Source: Alloascoidea africana
Taxonomy: Eukaryota > Ascomycota > Alloascoideomycetes > Alloascoideales > Alloascoideaceae
Assembly (NCBI GenBank): GCA_030581615.1
Contig: JAKTTT010000052.1
Span: 62,001-126,000, forward strand
Direction: 5' to 3'
DNA length: 64,000 bases
Of the stretch, positions 21,397-31,310 are shown piece after piece. The notes beneath the pieces are model-generated. The model was not told the DNA's origin, searched no databases, and was given only the letters and a program-made list of their open reading frames with translations. Numbering within the stretch: the first letter of the stretch is position 1; each line of letters begins with the position of its first letter. Made by a program: the position numbers and the translations under genes.

Positions 21397-23187
21397 TTAA
21401 TGGCTTTCACTTGAGCTTCGGCCATAATCTGCAAAGCGATAAGGTGTGAAAGGAGCAATAGTAATGTTTCTACCTTGACCTTGATGGTCAGATTTAGGCG
21501 TAGGAACAGTCGTCAAAGGAATATACTCAAAATTATCTCTATCGCCTATCTGCTGCTTTGATCCAGATCCCCAGATAAGATATGAGTCCATTCTTTTGTT
21601 GCTGTCGCTTTGCCGATTCTGCGATTGAGAATTTCTATACTTCAGTTCCGAAAGCGGATTCTCTATGCTTCCTCTTGAATTCCGCTCCCTAGATTTAGAA
21701 GTTGTCAACAAATTGCTTGCCGTCCTTTGTGGTGACATTTCCAAATCGCTATCATCATAGAAATCAAGATATCTTGAAGTATGAGGCGGCAGAAGCGCCC
21801 GATTTACTGGTCGTCTTACAACGCTTTCGTTGGAGCCGCTATGTCGCAGTTGGGTCGTTGGCAGAATGTTTGCAGGATTATCAATCTGGTCATGATCCCC
21901 GGTTGATATGGAGCTTTTGGATCCGCCATTATGAAGAGATTTGTTTGAATTTGCCCCTGCTCGGGGTGTACCGTTGTTGTTATAGACAGTAAAGGTCTGT
22001 GCTGGTCTTTGACTGTTGTTCAATTCGGTAGAGTCCGAGACAGATTCAGATTCAGATTCAGATTCTTGCTCATCGTATTCAACTTGGTTGTAAGCGTAAA
22101 GAATGGGCCTGCTGCGTGCTTTGGACTTTTGAGTTGGACGTCGGAAGCGTGGCCAATAGCTGTTAAAATCATTTCTATGACTTTCTTCAAAAACAGACTT
22201 TATCCTGTTATTACCATCTTGAGAGTTCTGACTTTTCGGGACTTTTTCAGCCTTTGGATAAGTCACAGAGGCTGTTGAACCACGGGCCCCTGTAAATCGG
22301 CTGCTCTCATTACTACTTTGCTTTCTAGTGCCATTTTTCTGCTCATAACTGTCGATAACCATTAACGGCAGTCCCTGGTAGGCGTCTTCGTTGTTGGTAC
22401 GGAAAGGATTCTTTGCTCTCTGAGTAGCCGGCTTTGGTGGGCTAAATGAGCTGTTATCATCTTCATCTTGATCATCCGGCTCTCCATCTCTATTTGAATC
22501 AATATGATTATACGTCCTAGGTCCCATAGTTCGAATAAAGAAAATCGTAATCTCCATAAATCTGAAAAAGTCTTCTTCTGTGATTGCATTCCCGCTAAAT
22601 CTCAGCTTTTCATAAAGCTCAATGTATTCTTCGCCTGTATACCTTTCATCTGCCTTTCTGTCGCCTCTCATGAGTATTACACTGTCTCTAAAGCTTTGTT
22701 TTCGTACCCGCTGTTTTGGAGGGAGCATCAACGTCCCACGCCACACAACACGTTCCCCTAAAGACCGCACAACGTCCTCGTAGGGAAGAGCTCCTGGCAA
22801 GACGTCTGATTTTGGATTCGATAGGCCTGGATGTGAAATACGCTCGTTTGGTCTAGCCATCTCGCCAATCTCTTTGCACCGCTCAAACTCTTCGTGAATA
22901 TGGTCTGCGCATTGCTTGGGTAAATCATCCGGCCTAGGAATGTATTTCTTGGGTATCTCAGATAAGGATTGTCGAGCCAGGAATACACGATAAGCGTAGA
23001 GTATTAGCGCTGTTATAACAAACAGGGCACACGCTCCAACAATAATGAACAGGTTCAGAACGAGGTTTGTCTTCTTTTTGGATTGGGTTATAGCATCCAC
23101 TGGCATGACCACGATCAGCCCTATAGTCAGGACGATGATCACGGCCAGTGACACCCAGTACAGAAACATCCTCACTTTACGCCGCAT
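21397..23187 (-). CDS. DLT1: DLT1-like membrane protein
   Basis: 596 residues from the ATG at 23187; the frame stays open further upstream but has no other ATG there. Two membrane segments lie at about 7-28 and 43-67. They are followed by IPKKYIPRPDDLPKQCADHI, a Cys/Glu-rich helix, HPGLSNPKSDVLPGALPYEDVVRSLGERVV and LILMRG-like segments. This order fits the Dlt1 (defect at low temperature) family of fungi, whose molecular role is not established. The C-terminal 330 residues are disordered, rich in Ser, Asn and Arg, with an ESESES run, and make the protein considerably longer than the S. cerevisiae version. The gene starts only about 170 bases after the SAM37 stop. Confidence 0.7.
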   Translation of the reverse strand: MRRKVRMFLYWVSLAVIIVLTIGLIVVMPVDAITQSKKKTNLVLNLFIIVGACALFVITALILYAYRVFLARQSLSEIPKKYIPRPDDLPKQCADHIHEEFERCKEIGEMARPNERISHPGLSNPKSDVLPGALPYEDVVRSLGERVVWRGTLMLPPKQRVRKQSFRDSVILMRGDRKADERYTGEEYIELYEKLRFSGNAITEEDFFRFMEITIFFIRTMGPRTYNHIDSNRDGEPDDQDEDDNSSFSPPKPATQRAKNPFRTNNEDAYQGLPLMVIDSYEQKNGTRKQSSNESSRFTGARGSTASVTYPKAEKVPKSQNSQDGNNRIKSVFEESHRNDFNSYWPRFRRPTQKSKARSRPILYAYNQVEYDEQESESESESVSDSTELNNSQRPAQTFTVYNNNGTPRAGANSNKSLHNGGSKSSISTGDHDQIDNPANILPTTQLRHSGSNESVVRRPVNRALLPPHTSRYLDFYDDSDLEMSPQRTASNLLTTSKSRERNSRGSIENPLSELKYRNSQSQNRQSDSNKRMDSYLIWGSGSKQQIGDRDNFEYIPLTTVPTPKSDHQGQGRNITIAPFTPYRFADYGRSSSESH

Positions 23188-23360
23188 TGGACTGGCGATT
23201 GTAGTTTCCAGTTCGGTTGATAAGTTCGCTTGGTTCAACTCGATTTCTGCTTCTGGCTGCTTGTGGGAGGAATGAGAAGGTCACGTGAAACAGAATGGGA
23301 TGCCGGTCTAGAAATGGTACAAACGCTATTGCATCTTTCTCTTTGAATCTATATACATGA

Positions 23361-24368
23361 CTATGCTCTGATCCAGTTAACCCTGGCTACAATAGAATTC
23401 CATAGGTTTGGAGCATAATTGGCGGGGACGCTTCCTTCTAGATTGGTGAGGCTCACCGTGCTTTCTGCTTCAATTGCTTCAGTCAGTTCTAGAAGTTTGG
23501 GTTGGTAAACCTTTAGAAACTTTCTCAAGAATTGGTCTGGAAGTCTCTCATCCAGTTGTGCTTGTGTATGAGCAGCCAGGAGCAAATCGCTGGATGTGAG
23601 TCTATTTCCAAACAAAAATTTGGGTTTGGTATTATCTTTGTTGTCTTGTACTATGCCTCCAAGTGCCAAAATCGCCTCATAAAACTCGTTTGCCAGATTC
23701 ATACATCTCAACGTCGCCTTGGTGCTTTTAATGGCCATGAGTTCTGTTACTTTTTTGCTTTGTTGATCTGCATGTAACTGTGTGAGTGCTGGCATCTCTT
23801 TCGTTACATCTTTGACAATGTCCTTTTTGGACTCAACTTTGAGTCCGATTCTTGAGCACTGTTCCTTTGCATGGGACCAGAGAACAAGTGGTGTGTTGTA
23901 CTGCATTGGAAACGGCAAAAACTTTGTGAAATGGGCTCTTGTAAATTTTTCATAGTTTTCTGTATTCAGGAAAAGAGTGTATAAAGTTATACATTCGATT
24001 TTCTCTTTGATGTAAATCAAAAGTCTATAATGTCCGTTTGATATTAGTATGGATCAGATTAGATCGCTTTTGGCAGCATGGACTTACGCAGTGTTTTGCG
24101 CTCTCTGTTTAGGAGAAAGATGTTCATCCAGATCTTTCCCAATGCTCTTAAGATACCTTACAATGTTGTAATAACCGTCAATCACGTTCCCTTCATATCT
24201 CAACGACGGAAGCTTGCCCGTTGCAGATAGATCTGTGTTAGAACTAGGGATGATAGTGTACTCTTCCGGACTGCAAACAGAAGCCAAATAATTCGTAGCT
24301 GCTACAGATTCGGGTTCAAAAATCGAAACAAATTTTGCTGTTCCCCAAACATGCAATTCAAAAGACAT
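23361..24368 (-). CDS. SAM37: SAM37/metaxin-like subunit of the sorting and assembly machinery
   Basis: Exons 24088-24368 and 23361-24024 join in phase to 314 residues. The 63-base intron has donor GTAAGT and a TACTAAT branch site. The N-terminus (MSFELHVWGTAKFVS) and KLPSLRYEGNVIDGYYNIVRYLKS resemble the thioredoxin/GST-like fold of Tom37/metaxin. SPKQRAQNTALLIYIKEKIE...TLFLNTENYEKFTR continues the family signature, and a helical GST-C-like half follows. Sam37 sits on the outer mitochondrial membrane and helps Sam50 and Sam35 insert beta-barrel proteins; it also links to the TOM complex. TOM20 lies elsewhere in this window. The gene diverges from RNA14 with 204 bases between the starts. Confidence 0.88.
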
Positions 24369-24572
24369 GTTTGAATTGATTGGGTTTTCGACAAAGAAGG
24401 AGGAGAACCAAAATGTTCTCCAAACCACGACCTAGGGGTGTGTGGATGTTGTGATTTTTCTGCAATTTGCTTCATTCTGTAAATGACGATGAAAACTTGA
24501 CTAGAGAGGACGAGAGGAAGAATCTATTTGTCTTCCAATCAAGCATAGGATTAACATCTTCTTTCATCAAGA

Positions 24573-26936
24573 ATGGCGGATTTGGAGACCCAGAAAGTGC
24601 CTAAAGAGGTGGAGCAACCTACAGGTAAGAAGCCTGGTGCCAATGAGGAGAGTGATGATGATTATCAACCCGCTGAACCGTCATCCAAAGAAGAAACAGG
24701 AGCAGGAGCAAAGTCACATCTTGCGGCAATTAAAAACGAAGAAGATGGTCGAAATACACCTTCGTTTCTAAGAGGAGATTCTCCAGCAATACCTGTTGTG
24801 GAGCAGGATAAGAGCCCAGGGAGGGAAGAGGTCAAAGTCTCAGTGAGTAAGGCTGTTGATGATACAACAAATTCTATTGCCACACCTTCAAGTTCAAGCT
24901 CTTCTTCAGGTTCAGGTAAACGGAAAAGGCTTCCTAAGGACTTGATTGGGCGACTCGAAGAAAAACTTTCCGAAAACAAATATGACCTTGATACCTGGCT
25001 TCAACTGATAGCTGAAGTGCAAAAAAAGGACAAGACTGAGGAAGTACGAAGTGTTTTTGATCAGTTCTTGGCTGTTTTCCCTACAAATGCCAAACATTGG
25101 GTGGCTTACATAGAATACGAGCTTTTACAAAACGATTTTCAAAGGGTGGAACAGCTATTTGCGAAATGTTTGCCGAATGTGAACAATGTGAAGTTGTGGC
25201 AGGGATATATCGACTATGTACGACGCGTGAACAACTTGACAACTGGTGGAGAAAAAGCTAGAGGCACGATAATGGAGGCTTTTGAGTTTGCAATTGAGAG
25301 AATTGGGTTGGATGAAGAGAGCGGGTTGATATGGGGTGACTATCTTGAGTTTTTAAGGGCTTGGAAGCCTATATCGACTTGGGAAGAGCAACAGAAGAAT
25401 GACCTTCTCCGAAAGACTTATAGGCGTGCTATTGGGATTCCTTTGAACAACCTAGAGCTCCTTTGGCAAGGTTACAACTTGTTAGAAAACAACATGAACA
25501 AGTCGACTGCGCGAAAGTTTCTAGGCGAGAAATCCGGTGCCTATATGATTGCAAGATCCGGTTATAAAGAGCTATCAAATTTGTTCAACCGTTTAAAGAG
25601 GCATGCCAATCCGAGAATACCCACCTGGACAGCAGCAGAGTTGGAGCAGCATGCTCTTTGGCAAAAATGGATAGATTGGGAACTCTCCAACCCATTAGAA
25701 CTGACAAATACAAAAGATGTGGAGAAAAGAGTTATTTATGCATACCAACAAGCAGTAATGAGTTTGCGGTTTGTTCCCGAGGTGTGGTATAACGCAGCGA
25801 AATATGCATTTTCGTTGGAAGATGGGAAAGAACTTGCGGTCAAATTCATTACGAATGGGTTAGAGGCCAATCCAACATCCTATGTTTTGACTTTCTACAT
25901 GGCAGAAGTTCATGAACAACAAGGAAACATCGAAGCTGTAAATGTGACATATCGCTCACTTATCAGCAAACTGAAAAAACAGTTGGCAAAGTTGGAGACA
26001 GACAAGGATCACGAGGATTCTGGAGTGAAAAACGCGATTTCAGCAAAATATTCGGATTTGAGTGTGAATGTTACTCTTGTTTATGGGTTCTATATGAGAG
26101 CAATTAAGCGATCGGAGGGTTTAAAAGCAGCGCGACAGATTTTTTCAGAAGCTCGTAAGAGCAGCTTTATAACCTATCACATATTTGTCCAATCTGCAAT
26201 AATGGAGTATCATAACGACAAGCAATCCAACATTGCATTCAAGGTGTTTGAAGTCGGGATGAAGAAATTCTTGCACATTGGTGCCTACATTCAAGAGTAC
26301 CTAAAATTTCTAATTCTGATCAATGATGATACAAATGCAAGAGCTCTTTTTGAGCAAGGTGTGGGGAAGTTAAATGCACGAGACTCAATCCCATTATTTG
26401 AACAGTTTATTGAATACGAGGCGAATTTTGGAGATTTAGGAGCCGTTTTCCAATTACAGGAACGATACATGAAATTGTTTGCGGGTGTTGGCGTGAATGG
26501 ATTCAAGGGAAATTCTGAGGCAAAGCCGGTAAGGAAACCAAGACAAAAGACAACGAAAAACATTGAGCTAAATCTTTTCGCATTGAGGTATACTGCTTTT
26601 GATATTGATTTGATTTACGATTATGATCTTGGACATCGGTTTATTGGGAAAGATCAGGGTATGAATGGAGTCAACAGGAATGATGACGTTTACGGATCAC
26701 CAGAACCAGTGACGAAAAGGATAAGAGAAGATTTTGGAGATTCTAAAACTGTTGCAGATAATAATAATAATAATAGTAATGGCAACAGCAGCAATAATGG
26801 GCCTGAAGAATTTGTTGAAGATGAGGTCTATGAACTTTTGAGAATTTTGCCTACTGCGGAAAGTATGCCTGGTCCAATGTTTGATTCTAAAAAACTGGTT
26901 GAGTTGTTACGGGAGGTATTCATTCCAACCGATTAA
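24573..26936 (+). CDS. RNA14: RNA14, cleavage factor IA subunit
   Basis: 787 residues, one exon. After an acidic Ser-rich leader of about 120 residues, HAT (half-a-TPR) repeats run from about 125 to 640, with typical aromatic spacing (DTWLQLIAEVQ, HWVAYIEYELLQ, KLWQGYIDYVRR, GLIWGDYLEFLR, LELLWQGYNLLE). The C-terminal part carries a basic linker, an Asn run, and a final segment (EDEVYELLRILPTAES...LVELLREVF), likely the 'monkeytail' that pairs with Rna15. Rna14 scaffolds cleavage factor IA, which cuts and polyadenylates pre-mRNA. No intron is needed. The gene converges with GSP1. Confidence 0.93.
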   Translation: MADLETQKVPKEVEQPTGKKPGANEESDDDYQPAEPSSKEETGAGAKSHLAAIKNEEDGRNTPSFLRGDSPAIPVVEQDKSPGREEVKVSVSKAVDDTTNSIATPSSSSSSSGSGKRKRLPKDLIGRLEEKLSENKYDLDTWLQLIAEVQKKDKTEEVRSVFDQFLAVFPTNAKHWVAYIEYELLQNDFQRVEQLFAKCLPNVNNVKLWQGYIDYVRRVNNLTTGGEKARGTIMEAFEFAIERIGLDEESGLIWGDYLEFLRAWKPISTWEEQQKNDLLRKTYRRAIGIPLNNLELLWQGYNLLENNMNKSTARKFLGEKSGAYMIARSGYKELSNLFNRLKRHANPRIPTWTAAELEQHALWQKWIDWELSNPLELTNTKDVEKRVIYAYQQAVMSLRFVPEVWYNAAKYAFSLEDGKELAVKFITNGLEANPTSYVLTFYMAEVHEQQGNIEAVNVTYRSLISKLKKQLAKLETDKDHEDSGVKNAISAKYSDLSVNVTLVYGFYMRAIKRSEGLKAARQIFSEARKSSFITYHIFVQSAIMEYHNDKQSNIAFKVFEVGMKKFLHIGAYIQEYLKFLILINDDTNARALFEQGVGKLNARDSIPLFEQFIEYEANFGDLGAVFQLQERYMKLFAGVGVNGFKGNSEAKPVRKPRQKTTKNIELNLFALRYTAFDIDLIYDYDLGHRFIGKDQGMNGVNRNDDVYGSPEPVTKRIREDFGDSKTVADNNNNNSNGNSSNNGPEEFVEDEVYELLRILPTAESMPGPMFDSKKLVELLREVFIPTD

Positions 26937-27570
26937 CAAAAAAAAAATGAAAGTCCAGCCTGATACGTTTCATGACAACAAAAGAATGAGACTGAAGATG
27001 GCGAACAGAAAACCGAGGGCATTAACAAAAACAACGACAAAAAAAAAACAGAAGATAAAAAATGAAGAGCATTTATTTTGTACCATATGATTCAGAAAGC
27101 TTGTACATATAATTAATGAAATATAGATGTAAAAATCACGTAGGAGCACCACCACTTCTATATCATTCTTTCTCTATAGCCTATAGTTTGTAAGCTTTCG
27201 GATATAATAATGGATATAAAGTATATGTTCTTGATTAAACAGAAGAAGACTGAGGAAAAATAAAACTATCTTTGAGTAGTGATTCACAAATTTTTTTCAA
27301 CATTTTCTAGATTTCCAAAATCTCCAAAGTTAGAACAAAGAAGGTCGGTTCCATTATTTTATATACTATATATATACTTTCGTATGACAATTAACACCAA
27401 TGCTTAAAACACGCAGCAAGAAAGTCGATAACTATTGCCAACATACGTATCAAATCTTCTCACAAACACAAACACAATTGTTGAGAACGGACGGCTAATT
27501 CTTGTTTCTCTTAACGATCCACCCACTGCCTGTCTTTCTTTTTATTATTATTACTATTACTATTCCTTCT
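26937..27570. terminator. convergent intergenic region, RNA14 and GSP1
   Basis: About 630 AT-rich bases between facing 3' ends, with TATATA-type efficiency-like elements (near 27362-27377) and A-rich runs. No gene seen. Confidence 0.45.
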
Positions 27571-28431
27571 TTAAAGGTCGTCGTCCTCTTCATCAGGCAA
27601 TGGCATGGCGGTTGCCTGTTCCATCTCCTGTTGATACTTGTTCATCAAGTCAGCATCAACCTGGACCTCTGGAGGAGCCAAGGCAGGGGAAGCGACGAAT
27701 TCCAATTGGGGGTTACCAACCAACTTTCTTGCAAGCCATAAGAAGGGTTTCTCAAAGTTGTAGTTGGACTTTGCGGAGATATCATAGTATTGTAGGTTCT
27801 TTTTGCGGTGGAAGGTGATCGTCTTGGCCTTGACCTTACGCTCTTTAACGTCGACCTTGTTACCGCAAAGAACGATGGGAATGCTCTCACAAACACGGAC
27901 TAAATCACGATGCCAGTTGGGAACATTCTTGTAGGTGATACGGGAGGTGACATCGAACATGATGATACCACAATTGCCATTGATGTAGTAACCATCACGG
28001 AGCCCACCGAATTTTTCTTGTCCGGCTGTATCCCAAACATCAAACTTGATCTCGCCAAAGTTGGTGTGGAAGGCGAGAGGATGGACTTCAACACCCAAAG
28101 TAGCAATGTATTTTTTCTCAAATTCGCCAGTCAAGTGACGTTTCACAAAGGTAGTCTAATAATTGGAATAAATTTGGTTAGATCTGTTGTTATCGCTTGT
28201 TGTGTGTTGTTGGACGGGGAAAAAGAGCAAAAAGTGAAAAACTTGATCCATTCCAATGGCTTGATCAGAACAGACAACAAGATCAAAAACTGAAAAAAAA
28301 AAAAAATACAAAATAATAATAATTATAGGGTGTCCAATTTGGAAACTCTGTGAATCGTCTAAACATACTTTACCAGTACCGCCATCTCCGACGAGAACCA
28401 ATTTGAAAGTGGGCACCTGTTGTTCAGCCAT
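27571..28431 (-). CDS. GSP1: Ran GTPase
   Basis: Exons 28369-28431 and 27571-28155 join in phase to 215 residues, the usual Ran length. The 213-base intron (donor GTATGT) falls directly after the P-loop lysine: exon 1 ends GDGGTGK and exon 2 begins [16 protein letters not shown]. Other motifs are LGVEVHPL (switch I), [13 protein letters not shown] (switch II, Gln about 67), CGNKVDV and the acidic C-terminal DEEDDDL. Ran-GTP controls nuclear import and export through karyopherins and helps spindle and nuclear-envelope assembly. Upstream lies a TCACGTGA element at 28583-28590. Confidence 0.98.
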
Positions 28432-28970
28432 GTTTCCAGATATTTCGATTAAAATTAAGTCCTGGAAATAAACAAGACTAACAAAAAAAAATTGGGAAAA
28501 GGAGAGGGAAAAAAAAAAAACTAGCGAGATCTGACCGGGTAACATGTTTGGTAAGAACGCATACTCTTGCAGCCAACCACGTTCACGTGATGAAGTCAAA
28601 GAAGAATGATCTAAAATGAATAAAACTCATAGGCAAAGATATACTTATTGGTTTTATGATAAAATTCATTTTCGGGTTTATGGTGATATTAGAGTTTAAC
28701 TGAAGGAACATCTTACTTTTTGCAATAGGGTTGGTTGGTATTAGGGGTCATAACCAAATTAACTAGTCAATCTGGACAGATTTCTCCAAAAATTCAAACT
28801 GAGAGATGACTGGTCTTTTAATTTTGATGTTTGATGGGGTAGATTGAGATGGTTATCACAATCGGTTGAATATTGACGAAAACAATCATCTCTTTTCCCA
28901 TAATGTTTGTGTTTTCTCCAGAAAGTAAAGAATGTAGTCTTAAAATGTCTAACCTGTTCCATTATATATA
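28432..28970. other. intergenic region, YHC1 3' side to GSP1 promoter
   Basis: About 540 bases. It includes the GSP1 promoter with a CACGTG site (28584-28589) and the downstream side of YHC1. No convincing gene. Confidence 0.5.
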
Positions 28971-29635
28971 TTAAACTCTGGATTGTACCGGTCTACTATA
29001 TAAAGGAGCAGGAGGCGGTATCATCCCAGATATCGTTGGAGGTGGGGGTAAATATCTAGATTCCATAATTTCATAAGGTGCTCTTATTGGAGCCTGCTGC
29101 TGCTGCTGCTGATGTTGTTGTCTATTCTGTTTCTTGTGAGAAGTTTGATTGAGTCCTGGCATCCCCTCGTTAAGCGATTCCATAACGTCTCCGCCGGAAC
29201 CAATTGTACCTTGTCTGTTTATCCCGTAAGCCATTCGAAAATCGCCCATATCTATCGGTATGTTGTTTTCTCGTGCGGCCTCTATCCAACAACAAAAAAA
29301 AATCAAGAAAGTGTTAGGTTATGATATGTTATCTTGGTTCAATGATTGTTGTTTAGAAGTGTACTTACTTTCATAATGATCACAAACCAACTTTACATGC
29401 TGTCTTCCTGAAGCATGCGATCTCCTCACACTCATAGAGTCATGAGTTAAATAGACTATATTGAAATTGAAATGATTAATACACAATTTGAGAGAAACCA
29501 GGTTTTGTTTGTCACTTACCTTCGCAGTAATCGCAGAAATAGTAAACAAAAGAGAAACCAAAAAAAACAATAGATTGTTAGTACCGTGTACATCCAAAAC
29601 ACATGCAAAAGGTCTTGGATACGTATTTTAGGCAT
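28971..29635 (-). CDS. YHC1: U1 snRNP protein C, four exons, first intron AT-AC
   Basis: Exons 29627-29635, 29520-29541, 29369-29455 and 28971-29281 give 142 residues. The product starts [20 protein letters not shown] and continues RRSHASGRQHVKLVCDHYEK, an exact match to the U1-C zinc finger with Cys6, Cys9, His24 and His30 at their family positions. The tail is rich in Gln, Pro and Met, as in other U1-C proteins. Introns 2 and 3 have GTAAGT donors and AG ends. Intron 1 (29542-29626) runs from ATACGT to TTTAC, with a perfect TACTAAC branch site 36 bases before its end. U1-C stabilises pairing of U1 snRNA with the 5' splice site. The zinc-finger match makes the gene certain; the splice of intron 1 is inferred. 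Confidence 0.93.
29542..29626 (-). other. AT-AC intron 1 of YHC1
   Basis: 85 bases between the codons for Lys3 and Tyr4. The start is ATACGTATCC, i.e. the major-type GTAYGT pattern with A for G at position 1. The branch site TACTAAC is at 29583-29577. From the branch to the next exon there is no AG on the coding strand; the intron ends GTTTAC. No GT-AG alternative restores the U1-C N-terminus. Confidence 0.75.
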
Positions 29636-29861
29636 AATTTGTATCTGATGGATGTGTATTCTTGTATTTTTGTGGTGGTTGATGGAGGTGGTGAGATATA
29701 GTGCTGAGGTTTACGCGCATGCGTGTATATTTGGTGGTGGGGGGCCCCTACACGACACGAACAAAAATGTGTACTTGGAGAATGGAAATTCAACAAAAAC
29801 TACAATTCTCATTTGCGTTACTGTTTTTTGGGGTGTTTTGTTTAGGAAATTAAGAAGGGAA

Positions 29862-31161
29862 ATGTCGGGATCTACACGGAATGTTCAAAGTGCTGCTTCA
29901 TTATTGAACAACACGCTTGTATCTAAAGGGTTTATCAAAGAGGATGAACAACTGATGTTTTGTTCCATTTCGTCTGATTTTGAACAGTTGATAGGGGCTC
30001 CCAATAACCATGAAAATGAAAATGAAAATGACGAAGGAGAAACAAACATTCGGGATTTTAGTGTCACGGAGACGATGTATCGGAATGACAAGACCGTGAT
30101 TAATCTTATTTATCAGTTGGTTCAAGCGGTGGAAAAGGGCAAGAAGCAAAAGGAGAGTTTGGTGAATAGTCTTAATTCGCGTCAGAATTTGGAACAGCAA
30201 TTGAAGCAGGATAAGTTGAGGTTGGCGGAGAAGATTGATTTTTTGGAGAACAAGGTAAACAATCTGGAGAATTCAAAACAGTAAGTATATGTTTTGTTGT
30301 GCACATAGCAAGCACTCTACTAACAGAGGCAGGGTCGCTATTGCATCTATGCAAAGCCTTGAGCTTTCGAACCGGGGGTTGAAGGAAGAATTGGCGAAAT
30401 CGAAACAGTTTAGCGGTGCTTTGCGAGACAGATTTTCCAATGAACTACGGAGGAAAGATGCGCAAGTTGCAAAGTTGAAGGACCGATTACAGGACAACCG
30501 AAAGCTCAAGTTGATTTCGGGCATCCAGGCCCAGCACAGTGGGAATGGGCTTGAGCTGGAGCAGTCAGTGGTGGATGCTGTGCTTGCCCAGAGCAATTCC
30601 GCCAGCAGCATCACAAGCAACAGCGAGATTCTGAACAAGGAGACGGAGACGATCATGTCGGACCTCACGACGCTGATTTTCAACCTGGCCGTGGAGAAGC
30701 AGGACATGATCCAGCTGTGCCGCAATGTCCAGAGATGGGTTTCCGCGTGTGCCCAAGGCCTCCAGGCGCCAGCTGCGACGGCGACGGCGACGGCTACGAC
30801 TACGACTACGGATACAGCCAGCGACTCCATCCCACGGCCACAGGCCTTTCTGGAGTTCGAGGACGCCGCGGCCGGGGGGCTCGACCCGGGCAAGCTGGAC
30901 CTGGCGCAGATGGTGCTGGAGCAGGAGGACTTTGGCACGGTGCGGCACAGCGTCGCGGCGTCGCTGGAGGCGCTGCGGCAGACGCTCGGACAGGTCGCGG
31001 GCTCTCCACGGGCGCCTCCCGCGGAGCTCGAGGCGAAGGAGCGCGAGGCCGCGGCTCTTCGCGAACAGCTGGCGGCGGCCACGGCGAACTGGCGCAGTGC
31101 GATCGAGACGATGGAGCAGTGGCGGCGGTACCGGGGCGGGCGTGTGGGTGTAGCGGAATGA
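29862..31161 (+). CDS. ADIP-domain coiled-coil protein (SSX2IP/Msd1-like)
   Basis: Exons 29862-30280 and 30333-31161 (donor GTAAGT, TACTAAC just before the acceptor) join in phase to 415 residues. The N-terminal part (SLLNNTLVSKGFI...) and DKTVINLIYQLVQAVEKGKKQKE, followed by a long heptad helix and ALRDRFSNELRRKDAQVAKLKDRLQ, fit the ADIP family. That family includes human SSX2IP and fission yeast Msd1, which tie microtubule minus ends to spindle poles. A role at the spindle pole body is therefore plausible but inferred. From about residue 235 on, codons become very GC-rich (about 70 percent GC in places), unlike the first exon. The gene shares a 226-base divergent promoter with YHC1. Confidence 0.7.
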
Positions 31162-31194
31162 GGCCGGTTTGTGTCGGGGCATCTCGCTACTTCT

Positions 31195-31280
31195 CTCTCT
31201 CTCTCTTGCTCTCTTGCTCTCACTCGCAACCTCGCTATCTCTCGTTATCGCTCTCGTTATCGCTCTGTTCTCGCTCTGTG
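31195..31280 (+). repeat. CT-rich polypyrimidine tract
   Basis: Imperfect CTCT/CTCG repeats on the plus strand in the short gap between the ADIP-like gene and the next start at 31311. Such tracts often occur in nucleosome-poor promoters. Confidence 0.55.
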
Positions 31281-31310
31281 TTGTGCTCTGGCGCCGGCTC
31301 GTATCTATAC

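Noticed and set aside
21397-23238. DLT1 start upstream of 23187
   Set aside because: The frame is open upstream but holds no ATG, and the ATG at 23187 places the first membrane segment as in relatives.
29563-29635. GTATCC inside YHC1 intron 1 as a GT donor
   Set aside because: Using it makes a 13-base first exon in the wrong phase for the zinc finger, and no AG acceptor exists downstream of the branch site.
30273-31229. Long minus-strand open frame opposite the ADIP-like gene
   Set aside because: It is an antisense shadow of GC-rich codons; its product is Arg/Ser/Ala-rich with no domain.
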